Below the pieces are notes generated by a model. That model had not been told where the DNA came from and ran no database searches. It was given only the letters and a program-made list of their open reading frames with translations. A stretch of 50,230 nt of DNA from an uncultured Actinomycetales bacterium (GTDB lineage Bacteria > Actinomycetota > Actinomycetes > S36-B12). The DNA lies in assembly GCA_913063435.1 (NCBI GenBank), contig CAJXYI010000017.1, positions 1-50,230 of the forward strand, in the 5' to 3' direction. How positions within the stretch are numbered: the first letter of the stretch is position 1; the number at the start of each line of letters is the position of its first letter. The position numbers and the translations under genes are program-made. Positions 26,475 through 33,713 of this stretch are shown one piece after another.

Positions 26475-26481
26475 GCCGGCC

Positions 26482-27138
26482 GTGACCACCCACTCCGCAT
26501 CGAATGGCGCATCGCATGGCCTCCCGCCCAGCCCGGTGCACTGGGCAGCGGTGGAGGACTGGGCGGAGGAGGGCCCCCTCGCAGCCGCGGCCCGCGAGCG
26601 TGCGCTCGCCGATGGCTCGCTCCAGCCACCGACACGAGCGCAGTGCGCTGCCCTCGGGCTTTTCGCCAACGTCATCGCCGCGGAACACATCCTGATGCTG
26701 GGGTCGACAGCGGGTGTGGGTGAGGCCTGGCTGCTGGCAGGTATGGATCCCGGGGGCACCCTCACCGTCATCGATGCCGATCCGCATCGTCAGGCTCTGA
26801 CTCGTGATGCGCTGACCACATCCCCCTCGGGTTCGGCGCGGGTGATCACCGCACAGGCCACCGAGGTGCTGCCGAGGTTGGCCGATTCCGGTTATGACCT
26901 CATCGTTCTCGACGAGGCGACCGCGATATCCGGTGACGCCCAGCATGCGCCGCGGCTGCTGCGCCCCGGGGGTGTGCTTGCGATTCGACTCGCCGACCAC
27001 GAGGGGTCTCGATCGCTGCGTGATGTCGCCGCGTCGCTACGCGAGGATCCGCGATGGGCGACCGCATGGTTGACCGTCGGCGATGGTGTGCTGGTATCGG
27101 TGTGGCGAGGCGACGACGTTGCCGTGGACGAGTCCTAG
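26482..27138 (+). CDS. O-methyltransferase family (class I SAM-dependent, Rv1220c-like)
   Basis: A 218-aa protein with a Rossmann methyltransferase fold related to catechol O-methyltransferases: LMLGSTAGVGEAWLLAGM as motif I, TVIDADPHRQALTRDAL as motif II, YDLIVLDEA as the motif with the metal-binding Asp position, and RLLRPGGVLAIRL. Motif I is divergent from the usual ExGxxxG. The acceptor is unknown. GTG 26482 follows TAGGCT (26469-26474) after 7 nt; the longer frame from 26377 would overlap htrA. Its stop overlaps that of DUF3117 within a CTAG. Confidence 0.86.
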   Translation: MTTHSASNGASHGLPPSPVHWAAVEDWAEEGPLAAAARERALADGSLQPPTRAQCAALGLFANVIAAEHILMLGSTAGVGEAWLLAGMDPGGTLTVIDADPHRQALTRDALTTSPSGSARVITAQATEVLPRLADSGYDLIVLDEATAISGDAQHAPRLLRPGGVLAIRLADHEGSRSLRDVAASLREDPRWATAWLTVGDGVLVSVWRGDDVAVDES

Positions 27139-27302
27139 GAGACCGCGGCGGTGAGTTTCTCACCGAGTTCGGCGACCTCGTCGCCATTGAGTTCGACGAC
27201 GAGGCGGCCACCGCCTTCGAGGGGCACGCGCATGACGTAGCCACGGCCTTCCTTCGTGACCTCCATCGGGCCATCGCCCGTCCGTGGCTTCATCGCGGCC
27301 AT
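27135..27302 (-). CDS. DUF3117 family protein
   Basis: A 55-aa protein beginning MAAMKPRTGDGPMEVTKEGR and continuing GYVMRVPLEGGGRLVVEL to the end LGEKLTAAVS. This is the nearly invariant actinobacterial DUF3117 (Rv1211-like). It predicts a small beta-sheet protein without a known function. ATG 27302 matches the family N-terminus; an in-frame ATG at 27308 adds two residues. AAAGGG precedes it. The TAG overlaps the methyltransferase TAG tail to tail. Its high conservation and small size suggest a structural or binding role. Confidence 0.93.
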   Translation of the reverse strand: MAAMKPRTGDGPMEVTKEGRGYVMRVPLEGGGRLVVELNGDEVAELGEKLTAAVS

Positions 27303-27380
27303 GCTCATCCCTTTCGGCTACCCGGCCCTGGCACCGACGGTCAGTGTCGGATCGGGCTCGAATTCTGGGTGGAAAAGGCC

Positions 27381-27386
27381 ATTATC
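27381..27386 (-). promoter_or_regulatory. Predicted -10 element (GATAAT) for DUF3117
   Basis: GATAAT on the minus strand would give a leader of about 70 nt. That leader contains a small hairpin (27334-27350, CCGAC/GTCGG) and an AAAGGG Shine-Dalgarno. The remainder of the 160-bp gap up to 27462 shows only a GCCC/GGGC hairpin (27427-27437), perhaps ending the DivIVA-domain gene. Confidence 0.4.
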
Positions 27387-27462
27387 GCCTATGGCTGCGA
27401 TTGTGGGGCAGTCGGCTGGTGTCTGGGCCCGGCGGGCGGCTCGGTGGCCGTTCGGTGGCCGC

Positions 27463-27798
27463 TCAGGCTTGACGGTCCTGCTGAGCCTGTCCATCGTCGG
27501 CTTCGCTGCCATCTGCAGCCTCGAGTGCGCCGGCATCGCGGGCGGCGAGCTCGGCGGTCAGCCGGGCGATCACCGCATCGACCTCATCCATGCGGTAACC
27601 CCGAGCGGAGGTGTCCAGCCGCAGATCATCGATATCGGTCGTGGACAACTCGCCCACGGGCACATCCACGAGTGCCGGCGGGACGCGGTCGCCGGGATCG
27701 TCGACCAACCCGGGGTCGGGCCAGCGATTGGTCGCTAGCAGCACGACCGCCGTGATGACCGCGATGCCGAGCAGGCCGAAGAGCACAACCATGGGCAT
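27463..27798 (-). CDS. DivIVA-domain membrane protein
   Basis: A 111-aa protein with one N-terminal membrane helix (VVLFGLLGIAVITAVVLLAT) and a short DivIVA-type motif (LSTTDIDDLRLDTSARGYRM, then DEVDAVIARLTAEL). An acidic tail follows. The layout matches Rv1209-like proteins found beside folP2. The DivIVA motif is usually a coiled-coil or polar-targeting element, but here it is a single short copy. ATG 27798 (MPMVV) is chosen; ATG 27792 is an alternative. Its start is only 9 bp from the divergent folP2 ATG, so each promoter must lie inside the other gene. Confidence 0.85.
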   Translation of the reverse strand: MPMVVLFGLLGIAVITAVVLLATNRWPDPGLVDDPGDRVPPALVDVPVGELSTTDIDDLRLDTSARGYRMDEVDAVIARLTAELAARDAGALEAADGSEADDGQAQQDRQA

Positions 27799-27807
27799 GA
27801 TGGTGCC

Positions 27808-28737
27808 ATGACCGAGCCCGGTTCCGCTGCGATGCCGGCCGCTCCAGGCCCGGTCAATGCACGCCGCAGCACACCCCTCGTCCTCGGTGGGCGCAGCTTC
27901 GCCGCCGATGAGCGACTCATCATGGCGATCATCAACCGCACACCGGATTCGTTCTATGACTCCGGCGCCACCTTCGCCGATGACGCTGCGCTGGCCGCAG
28001 CCGACGCTGCACTCGAGGCGGGGGCTCATATCCTCGACATCGGCGGGGTGAAAGCGGGTCCGGGCGTCGAGGTGGATCCAGATGAGGAGATCGCCCGGAC
28101 CGCAGGTTTCATCGCCGCCCTGCACGAGCGTCACCCCGAGGCCATCATCAGCGTCGACACGTGGCGTGCCGCCGTGGGTCGAGCAGCCTGCTCTGCCGGC
28201 GCGACGGTGATCAACGACGCATGGGGTGGAGTCGAACCCGAACTCGCTGAGGTGGCGGCGCAGTTCGGCGTCGGCATCGTGTGCACGCACGCGGGAGGAC
28301 AGCGCCCCCGGACTCGGCCGCATCGCGTGGCCTATCCCGATGTGATGACTGATGTGCTCGACCGTGTCCTCGCTCTCGCCGATCACGCTGAATCGCTCGG
28401 GGTTGCGCGCGAGAGCATCATCATCGATCCCGGTCATGATTTCGGCAAGAACACCCGTCACTCTCTCGAGGTGACCCGCAGGTTGACCGAGATGGTCGAA
28501 ACGGGTTGGCCGGTGCTGGTGTCGTTGTCTCGCAAGGATTTCGTCGGCGAGACCCTGGATATCCCGGTGCCTGCGGAACGACTGACCGGAACCCTCGCGG
28601 CAACGGCGATCAGCGCCTGGCTCGGCGCCCGGATCTTCCGCGTGCATGATGTGGCGGCGACGCGGCAGGTGTTGGAGATGGTCGACGCGATCGCCGGTGT
28701 GCGTCAGCCGGCCGTCAGTCGCCGCGGCCTCGCCTAG
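27808..28737 (+). CDS. folP2: FolP2-type dihydropteroate synthase homologue
   Basis: A 309-aa TIM-barrel protein of the DHPS family. The pterin-binding start IMAIINRTPDSFYDSGATF is conserved. Where functional DHPS has GGESTRPG, this has GGVKAGPG (79-86), and it has HAGGQRPRTRP, IDPGHDFGKNT, SLSRKDFVGETL and FRVHDVAATRQVLEMV. These are the features of mycobacterial FolP2 (Rv1207), which I recall does not behave as a DHPS. The true role is unknown; it should not be taken as the sulfonamide target. No Shine-Dalgarno precedes ATG 27808. CATGAT ends 6 nt upstream. Confidence 0.9.
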   Translation: MTEPGSAAMPAAPGPVNARRSTPLVLGGRSFAADERLIMAIINRTPDSFYDSGATFADDAALAAADAALEAGAHILDIGGVKAGPGVEVDPDEEIARTAGFIAALHERHPEAIISVDTWRAAVGRAACSAGATVINDAWGGVEPELAEVAAQFGVGIVCTHAGGQRPRTRPHRVAYPDVMTDVLDRVLALADHAESLGVARESIIIDPGHDFGKNTRHSLEVTRRLTEMVETGWPVLVSLSRKDFVGETLDIPVPAERLTGTLAATAISAWLGARIFRVHDVAATRQVLEMVDAIAGVRQPAVSRRGLA

Positions 28738-28757
28738 CCCTTCTTCGGGTAGATCAG

Positions 28758-28770
28758 GCCCGATTCGGGC
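28758..28770 (+). terminator. Short hairpin after folP2
   Basis: GCCCG-ATT-CGGGC, 20 nt past the folP2 stop, followed by ACTTTCT. It is a weak intrinsic terminator candidate. Confidence 0.4.
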
Positions 28771-28808
28771 ACTTTCTGGCCGAAGAATGACCCGGAGTTC
28801 AGCATTTA

Positions 28809-28833
28809 CCGAATCCGAACATTCGCCGAATCC
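28809..28833 (+). repeat. CCGAATCC direct repeat upstream of the secreted DUF5666-like gene
   Basis: Two exact copies of CCGAATCC at 28809-28816 and 28826-28833, 17 bp apart, with CGAAT/ATTCG also forming an inverted repeat. They lie 75-100 bp upstream of the start codon, a position suited to a regulator site; this is unproven. The rest of the gap 28738-28907 holds the folP2 hairpin and no other clear signal. Confidence 0.4.
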
Positions 28834-28907
28834 TTCTCGCATATAGCGGTTACAGGATGGGTTCGACGGTGCGCACCGAGCCACCGCCTGATGAAGAAGG
28901 AGAACCC

Positions 28908-29552
28908 ATGCGCAACCTCAAGACCGTGGGCGCCATCGCAGCAGGAGCCTTGGCTGCGACCGCACTGACCGGTGTCGCCGTCGCCACGACCGCGATTGCC
29001 GACGATGAGACCACCACCTCCGAGGGCACGAGCAAGTCCAAGGACGCCGCCACCGGTGAACGTAAGCCCGGAAAGCACGGCGGATTCGGTGGGATGAAAG
29101 GCCTCGCCGGCAAGGCCCTGGGTATGGGCATGGGGATGCTGCACGGCGAGGTCGTCGTGGAGGACTCCGATGGTGACTATGTCACCCAGCAGGTGCAGCG
29201 CGGTGAGGTCACGGCCGTCTCGGATGCCTCGGTCACCGTCGTGAGCGAGGACGGCTTCGTGGCGACCTACGCCATCGATGCTGACACCACACTCAAGCGC
29301 GACCGCGAGGACGGTGCGGCGCAGGTGGGCGACACCGTGCACGTCGTCGGCGTCATCGACGGCCCGACCACGACGGCGCAGGCCGTGATGGCGATGAGCC
29401 CCGAGGCGGCGGCACAGTTCGAGGAGAAGCTCGAGTCGATGAAGGACTGGATGTCCCAGCGCCCCGAGGGCTTCGGACCCAGGGACGGCATGCGCGGCTG
29501 GGGTGGACGGAACTCAACTGAAGGCACGGCCGCGCCCTCGCTAGCCGGCTAG
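28908..29552 (+). CDS. Secreted protein with DUF5666-like domain
   Basis: A 214-aa exported protein. The N-terminus MRNLKTVGAIAAGALAATAL and following Ala-rich stretch form a signal peptide (cleavage probably near AIA-DD). A Lys/Gly/Met-rich linker (GGFGGMKGLAGKALGMGMGM) follows. A small beta domain comes next (GEVTAVSDASVTVVSEDGFV, then ATYAIDADTTLKRDR and VGDTVHVVGVIDGPTTTAQA). This has the layout of DUF5666/OB-like domains that recur in actinobacterial envelope proteins. The function is unknown. ATG 28908 has AAGGAG at good spacing; the frame is open from 28857 but carries no signal peptide upstream. A large inverted repeat follows the stop. Confidence 0.82.
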   Translation: MRNLKTVGAIAAGALAATALTGVAVATTAIADDETTTSEGTSKSKDAATGERKPGKHGGFGGMKGLAGKALGMGMGMLHGEVVVEDSDGDYVTQQVQRGEVTAVSDASVTVVSEDGFVATYAIDADTTLKRDREDGAAQVGDTVHVVGVIDGPTTTAQAVMAMSPEAAAQFEEKLESMKDWMSQRPEGFGPRDGMRGWGGRNSTEGTAAPSLAG

Positions 29553-29558
29553 TCGCGA

Positions 29559-29611
29559 GTGCGACCCGAATCGTCGTTTTTCCCTGCGCGAGACGACGAT
29601 TCGGGTCGCAC
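29559..29611. repeat. Perfect 19-bp inverted repeat with 15-nt loop
   Basis: Arms GTGCGACCCGAATCGTCGT (29559-29577) and its exact reverse complement (29593-29611) enclose a 15-nt loop. It lies 7 bp past the stop of the secreted protein and about 110 bp before yceI. It can act as a strong terminator for transcripts from either side, though no T-run follows. The length and perfection also fit a dispersed intergenic palindrome. Confidence 0.85.
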
Positions 29612-29645
29612 AACAACCTCTCGCTGTCCCCTGTCTGCCATCCGA

Positions 29646-29669
29646 TAGGATTAGTTGAACACTCAACTA
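29646..29669 (+). promoter_or_regulatory. yceI promoter -10 (TAGGAT) with overlapping palindromic operator
   Basis: TAGGAT (29646-29651) is followed immediately by the palindrome TAGTTGA-ACAC-TCAACTA (29652-29669), which would cover the transcription start. An AGTTGA/TCAACT dyad of this size is characteristic of MarR-family operators, and yceI genes are often next to a MarR gene. None is in this window, so the regulator is presumably encoded elsewhere. Confidence 0.6.
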
Positions 29670-29724
29670 CTGAGAACTCTGCGGACCGCTGCTACGGGAC
29701 GCATCACCCAGCGAAGGGACATTC

Positions 29725-30276
29725 ATGAGCAACGACCTCGCCTCCACGACCGGCACCTGGGAGATCGACCCCTCCCACACCACCATCGGCTTCCACGCCC
29801 GACACGCCATGGTGGCCAAGGTGCGCGGCCGATTCGACGAATTCACCGGCTCGTTCACCCTGGATGGCGCCAATCCCTCGGCCTCGTCGGCCAACCTGAC
29901 GATCATGGCCGCGAGCATCGACACCAAGAACGCCGACCGCGATGGTCACCTGACCTCACCGGAGTTCCTCGATGTCGAGCAGTTCCCCACTATCGCGTTC
30001 ACCTCCACCTCCGTGGCACAGAAGTCCGACTCGGACTTCGATGTCGTAGGGGAATTGACCATCCACGGCGTCACCAAGCCGGTGACGATCCACTGGGAGC
30101 TCATCGGCACCACCATCGACCCCTGGGGCGGGACCCGCATCGGCTTCGAGGGCAAGGCCGAGATCAGCCGCAAGGAGTTCGGCATGGTGTGGAACGTCGC
30201 ACTGGAGACCGGCGGAGTCCTCGTCGGAGACACGGTGAAACTCGAGTTCGATGTCGAGGCCGTCAAGCAGGCGTGA
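29725..30276 (+). CDS. YceI family protein
   Basis: A 183-aa lipocalin-like beta-barrel that binds amphiphilic or isoprenoid molecules. Family features are TWEIDPSHTTIGFHARHAMV, KVRGRFDEFTGSF, SPEFLDVEQFPTIAFTST, GELTIHGVTKPV and RKEFGMVWN. No signal peptide is present, so it is cytosolic, as is usual in actinobacteria. ATG 29725 follows AAGGGACATTC. The leader of about 65 nt begins in the palindromic operator at 29652-29669, which suggests repression by a MarR-like protein responding to stress or a ligand. Confidence 0.93.
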   Translation: MSNDLASTTGTWEIDPSHTTIGFHARHAMVAKVRGRFDEFTGSFTLDGANPSASSANLTIMAASIDTKNADRDGHLTSPEFLDVEQFPTIAFTSTSVAQKSDSDFDVVGELTIHGVTKPVTIHWELIGTTIDPWGGTRIGFEGKAEISRKEFGMVWNVALETGGVLVGDTVKLEFDVEAVKQA

Positions 30277-30326
30277 TCCTTTTGACTATCGAAGGCGGGG
30301 CGCGATTCGTCGTGTCCCGCCTTCGT

Positions 30327-30332
30327 TAGTCT
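30327..30332 (+). promoter_or_regulatory. -10 TAGTCT before dapD
   Basis: It ends 7 nt before ATG 30340. Confidence 0.5.
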
Positions 30333-30339
30333 CGCGTCC

Positions 30340-31269
30340 ATGACGCAGATGAGTGGTCCCGCATCCGCCCTCGGCCTGGCTAGCTATCACGCCGGATCCC
30401 TGCTCGACGCCTGGTATCCCTCCCCCGCACTCGCCGCAGATCCCACACCCATCGCTGGTCTTGATGCGGCCACGCGCGGTGATGACATCCGAGCGGTCGA
30501 GATCCGTCCGATTCGCACCGTGATCGGCGATCTTGCAGCACCCCCCACGGACGCCGCGGATGCCTATCTGCGCCTGCACCTGCTGTCCCATCGCCTCGCA
30601 GCACCTCGCACCCTCAACCTCGACGGCATCTTCGGGCTGCTGCCCCTCAATGCCTGGACCTCGCTGGGACCGGTCGCCCTCGAATCACTCGACGATGTGC
30701 GCTTGCGGGCTCGCACCCACGGCATCCACCTCACCGTGTTCGGTGTCGATCGCTTCCCGCGCATGGTCGACTACGTCGTACCCTCGGGCGTCCGCATCGC
30801 CGATGCCGACCGCGTGCGACTCGGTGCTCACGTCGCCGAGGGCACCGTCGTGATGCATGAGGGTTTCATCAACTTCAACGCCGGGACACTGGGCACCTCG
30901 ATGGTCGAAGGTCGTATCTCCGCCGGTGTCGTCGTCGGGAACGGCTCCGATATCGGCGGAGGGGCGTCCATCATGGGCACCCTGTCCGGTGGTGGCAGCG
31001 AGGTCATCACCGTGGGCGAGGAGTGCCTGATCGGAGCGAATGCCGGGATCGGCATCAGCCTGGGCGATCGATGCGTCGTCGAAGCCGGCTGCTACGTCAC
31101 CGGTGGTTCGCGGGTGACCCTTCCCGACGGCGAGATCGTCAAGGCACGTGAACTATCCGGTGCCCACGACCTGCTGTTCCGCCGTAACTCCGTTAGCGGC
31201 GCGTTGGAGGTCGTGCAGCGCACCGGTTCCTGGGGCGGCTTGAACGCTGCGCTGCACACCAACGACTAG
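30340..31269 (+). CDS. dapD: 2,3,4,5-tetrahydropyridine-2,6-dicarboxylate N-succinyltransferase
   Basis: A 309-aa enzyme of the succinylase branch of lysine/diaminopimelate synthesis, transferring succinyl from succinyl-CoA to tetrahydrodipicolinate. The N-terminal domain is the actinobacterial form ([20 protein letters not shown]). The left-handed beta-helix starts near [20 protein letters not shown], with the conserved [20 protein letters not shown] and [13 protein letters not shown]. It should form a trimer. TAGTCT (30327-30332) ends 7 nt before the ATG with no Shine-Dalgarno. dapC, the next-but-one step, is encoded at 37416-38516. It faces the secreted-protein gene with 2 nt between stops. 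Confidence 0.95.
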   Translation: MTQMSGPASALGLASYHAGSLLDAWYPSPALAADPTPIAGLDAATRGDDIRAVEIRPIRTVIGDLAAPPTDAADAYLRLHLLSHRLAAPRTLNLDGIFGLLPLNAWTSLGPVALESLDDVRLRARTHGIHLTVFGVDRFPRMVDYVVPSGVRIADADRVRLGAHVAEGTVVMHEGFINFNAGTLGTSMVEGRISAGVVVGNGSDIGGGASIMGTLSGGGSEVITVGEECLIGANAGIGISLGDRCVVEAGCYVTGGSRVTLPDGEIVKARELSGAHDLLFRRNSVSGALEVVQRTGSWGGLNAALHTND

Positions 31270-31271
31270 CC

Positions 31272-33632
31272 CTAGGTGACCGGCAGATACCTCTCTCCGG
31301 AGAGCAGTCCGCGCTGCCCGAAGACATACGACGTGATCGAGTCTCCCTTGTACGGTGACTTCAGCGGCAACTGCCGCAATAGGTTCTGCCCTCCGAGACC
31401 GGGTCCCGAATTGTACGGGCTGGGCGGCCGCGGCGAGATCGGCCCGAAGACCTGGTAGGGCCGACGCAGGCACTCGAGGTAATTCTCCGACGGAGTGCAG
31501 TAGGTGATCCGCTGCGAGAACGGTGCCGGAAGGTGGGCAGCCTGCAGATCGCCACAGGCGGTGACGCTCAGGCTTCCCGCACTCCACGGCGGCCTGGAGT
31601 TGTAGACCCGATAGGGCACCTGCTGGAAGATCGGCAGGGCGCCAGTCTGTCGCTGCACGTCATTGGGAGCCGACAGGCAGGCACCGCCCTCGAGCGCTCC
31701 GCCCTGGTCGAGGTTCACCTTCTGGCAGACAAACAGGGGATGTAAGGCCATCCCCTGGAGCCGGATGGGGGAGCATCGGGTTGCGTCGACCGCAATGGGA
31801 GAGATGCGGGCCAAGAATCCGGTGATCGTGGATGCTCGAGCGTTACCCGTCAGGCTGGTGTCCTGAGACCAACCACCAACCCATGGACTGCCGGCGAGGC
31901 CCACGACATCGCAGTCGGGTTGGGATGACGGTGGTGTGGTCGAGCCGGTCGACCCCGGCACGATGACGCGATACCCAACGGAGTAGATATTCGTCCGCAG
32001 GCCATAGAGCTTCGCACTGCCATGGTCGTACACGACGGGGCATCCGGTGACGATCTCCCGACCGAAGTACTGCCCCGAGGTATCCGCGGCCGCCGTCGTG
32101 ATCTGATTCGCATGCTGGCTCGCCGCCGCCTTGGCCACCGAGGGCGCGACTGTGTTCGGGAGGAGGGACGGCTGCTGACCGGCGAGGGCCCAGGCGAGAA
32201 CGTCGTACTCCCATTGATTCAGCCAGTATGAGCCCACGGCGCGCACGAGCCCCTGATTCGCCGAGGTCAGCACACTGTTGAGCACATGGTCGAGGTACGC
32301 CACCTGGCCCCACTGGATGAGTCCCGCAGTACCGGCCCCACTGCCGGCTAGGGCACTCGCCGCTGAATCGACCTGGTACTTCGACACATACGCAGCGATG
32401 TTGTTCATCAGGTAGGCGCACTGCACGTACACCCCCGAGATCCATGTGGATGCGCCCGCGGGAGGCTCGTGGCACGCAGTGATCCCCACTCCCGACGCGG
32501 GCTCAGGATCGGCAGGCAGGGATGCACACTCCGATGTCTTGGAGTTTCCCGAAGCGCAATCACCGAATTCGAGCAGGAAGTGCAAATACTCGGCGATCGC
32601 AGCCAGCTCCTGGCTCTGCGCCGCGAAACCTGTGCGCAGCGTGGTGTATTCCACCGCGCTGATGCCCTGGGAGATCTTCGACAGTTCGGATAGTTCCACC
32701 TGCTGATTCCTGATGACCACCTGAAGGGAGTTCTCCATCCTCTGCAGTTGCGCCTTCAACGCCGTGACATCTGCGGCCGTCATCCCCGGGACCGACTCCA
32801 GGCTCTTCAGCCCCCAGGACACGAGCAACTTGTCGGCGAGGTTCCCCGAAATCCTCGAAAGCGCGCCACCGATGACAGCCGTCGCCAGATCAGAGGCGAT
32901 TTCAGAGGTGGAGATGACCTCCTCTCGCGTCACGGCGGCTCCCATCGATGTCACGCGAAGGGACTCCCCACCGTTGAATCCCGCTGCGACAAGCTCGCGA
33001 CTCGCCCTCCATGTGGTCACGTCTCGGCTGCGGGCCCTCTCGAGGACCGCGTCCACGTCGAGGAACAGGCCCAGGTCTCGCATCACCTGCGCGTGGTCGA
33101 CGCCCGGAGGCAGCTGCAGGTGCTCGGTCAGTCCGGTGCCACACTTCTCCGCATCGGACTGAACCCCACAGGCAGCAAAAAGCGTCGTCAAGAGATTGAC
33201 ATCGATGACCCCGTTGTCGGACGGATCGATCGGCGCCTTCATCCACACGCGAACACCAGGGAAGCCCTGGGTTGTTCCACCCCGAACAACGACGGTAGAT
33301 CCCTCGACGATGGGTTGTTCAGTCTGGAGGAGGAACTGACCGTTCGACGCAGTCCTCGTCCGGGCGAGCACCCGACCAGAGGGGTCCAATAGTCGTACTC
33401 TCGCCGCCGCCACCGGCCGACCCGGAGCCAGGGTGGCCCACCCCCGAACGATCGGCGGTAATGACGATGTCGACCCGGACAGCGCGTTGAACTCGACGAC
33501 CTGCTCCCCCACACGAGCCTGACGCTGATCCAACCCATCATCCGCCGAAGCCGAGGCGGGGGCGGCGAGGAGGCCGACCGAGAGGCCTAGCGAGGCGAGG
33601 ACGGAAAGGGCTGTGCGAGCTCTCAACAACAT
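31272..33632 (-). CDS. Large secreted Cys-rich protein of unknown function
   Basis: Not recognised. A 786-aa protein with a Sec signal peptide (MLLRARTALSVLASLGLSVG, cleavage near ASASA-DDG). Residues about 45-110 resemble a carboxypeptidase-regulatory-like or Ig-like beta fold (PIVRGWATLAPGRPVAAARV, SNGQFLLQTEQPI). A helical middle region includes a coiled coil (TALKAQLQRMENSLQVVIRN, then QQVELSELSKISQGI). The Cys-bearing C-terminal half has no motif I can name. Fourteen Cys, an even number, fit disulfides outside the cell. There is no lipobox, LPXTG or C-terminal membrane helix. ATG 33632 follows TAGAGT (33640-33645) with a 7-nt gap. It lies directly downstream of a two-component system. 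Confidence 0.75.
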   Translation of the reverse strand: MLLRARTALSVLASLGLSVGLLAAPASASADDGLDQRQARVGEQVVEFNALSGSTSSLPPIVRGWATLAPGRPVAAARVRLLDPSGRVLARTRTASNGQFLLQTEQPIVEGSTVVVRGGTTQGFPGVRVWMKAPIDPSDNGVIDVNLLTTLFAACGVQSDAEKCGTGLTEHLQLPPGVDHAQVMRDLGLFLDVDAVLERARSRDVTTWRASRELVAAGFNGGESLRVTSMGAAVTREEVISTSEIASDLATAVIGGALSRISGNLADKLLVSWGLKSLESVPGMTAADVTALKAQLQRMENSLQVVIRNQQVELSELSKISQGISAVEYTTLRTGFAAQSQELAAIAEYLHFLLEFGDCASGNSKTSECASLPADPEPASGVGITACHEPPAGASTWISGVYVQCAYLMNNIAAYVSKYQVDSAASALAGSGAGTAGLIQWGQVAYLDHVLNSVLTSANQGLVRAVGSYWLNQWEYDVLAWALAGQQPSLLPNTVAPSVAKAAASQHANQITTAAADTSGQYFGREIVTGCPVVYDHGSAKLYGLRTNIYSVGYRVIVPGSTGSTTPPSSQPDCDVVGLAGSPWVGGWSQDTSLTGNARASTITGFLARISPIAVDATRCSPIRLQGMALHPLFVCQKVNLDQGGALEGGACLSAPNDVQRQTGALPIFQQVPYRVYNSRPPWSAGSLSVTACGDLQAAHLPAPFSQRITYCTPSENYLECLRRPYQVFGPISPRPPSPYNSGPGLGGQNLLRQLPLKSPYKGDSITSYVFGQRGLLSGERYLPVT

Positions 33633-33639
33633 GGGTTCG

Positions 33640-33645
33640 ACTCTA
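33640..33645 (-). promoter_or_regulatory. -10 TAGAGT before the secreted Cys-rich protein gene
   Basis: It ends 7 nt before ATG 33632 on the minus strand, which gives this gene its own start separate from the kinase operon. Confidence 0.5.
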
Positions 33646-33672
33646 GAAAGGCTGCCCACGGAACGAAACTCC

Positions 33673-33712
33673 AGGGCAACCGCCCTTCGGAATTGGGTAG
33701 AAATGTGTACAC
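33673..33712 (-). promoter_or_regulatory. Hairpin and short palindrome between kinase and secreted-protein genes
   Basis: AGGGC-GGTT-GCCCT (33673-33686 on the minus strand) and the 8-bp palindrome GTGTACAC (33705-33712) lie in the 81-bp gap. The hairpin may end the kinase transcript. The palindrome is a possible regulator site but is short. Confidence 0.35.
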
Positions 33713-33713
33713 C

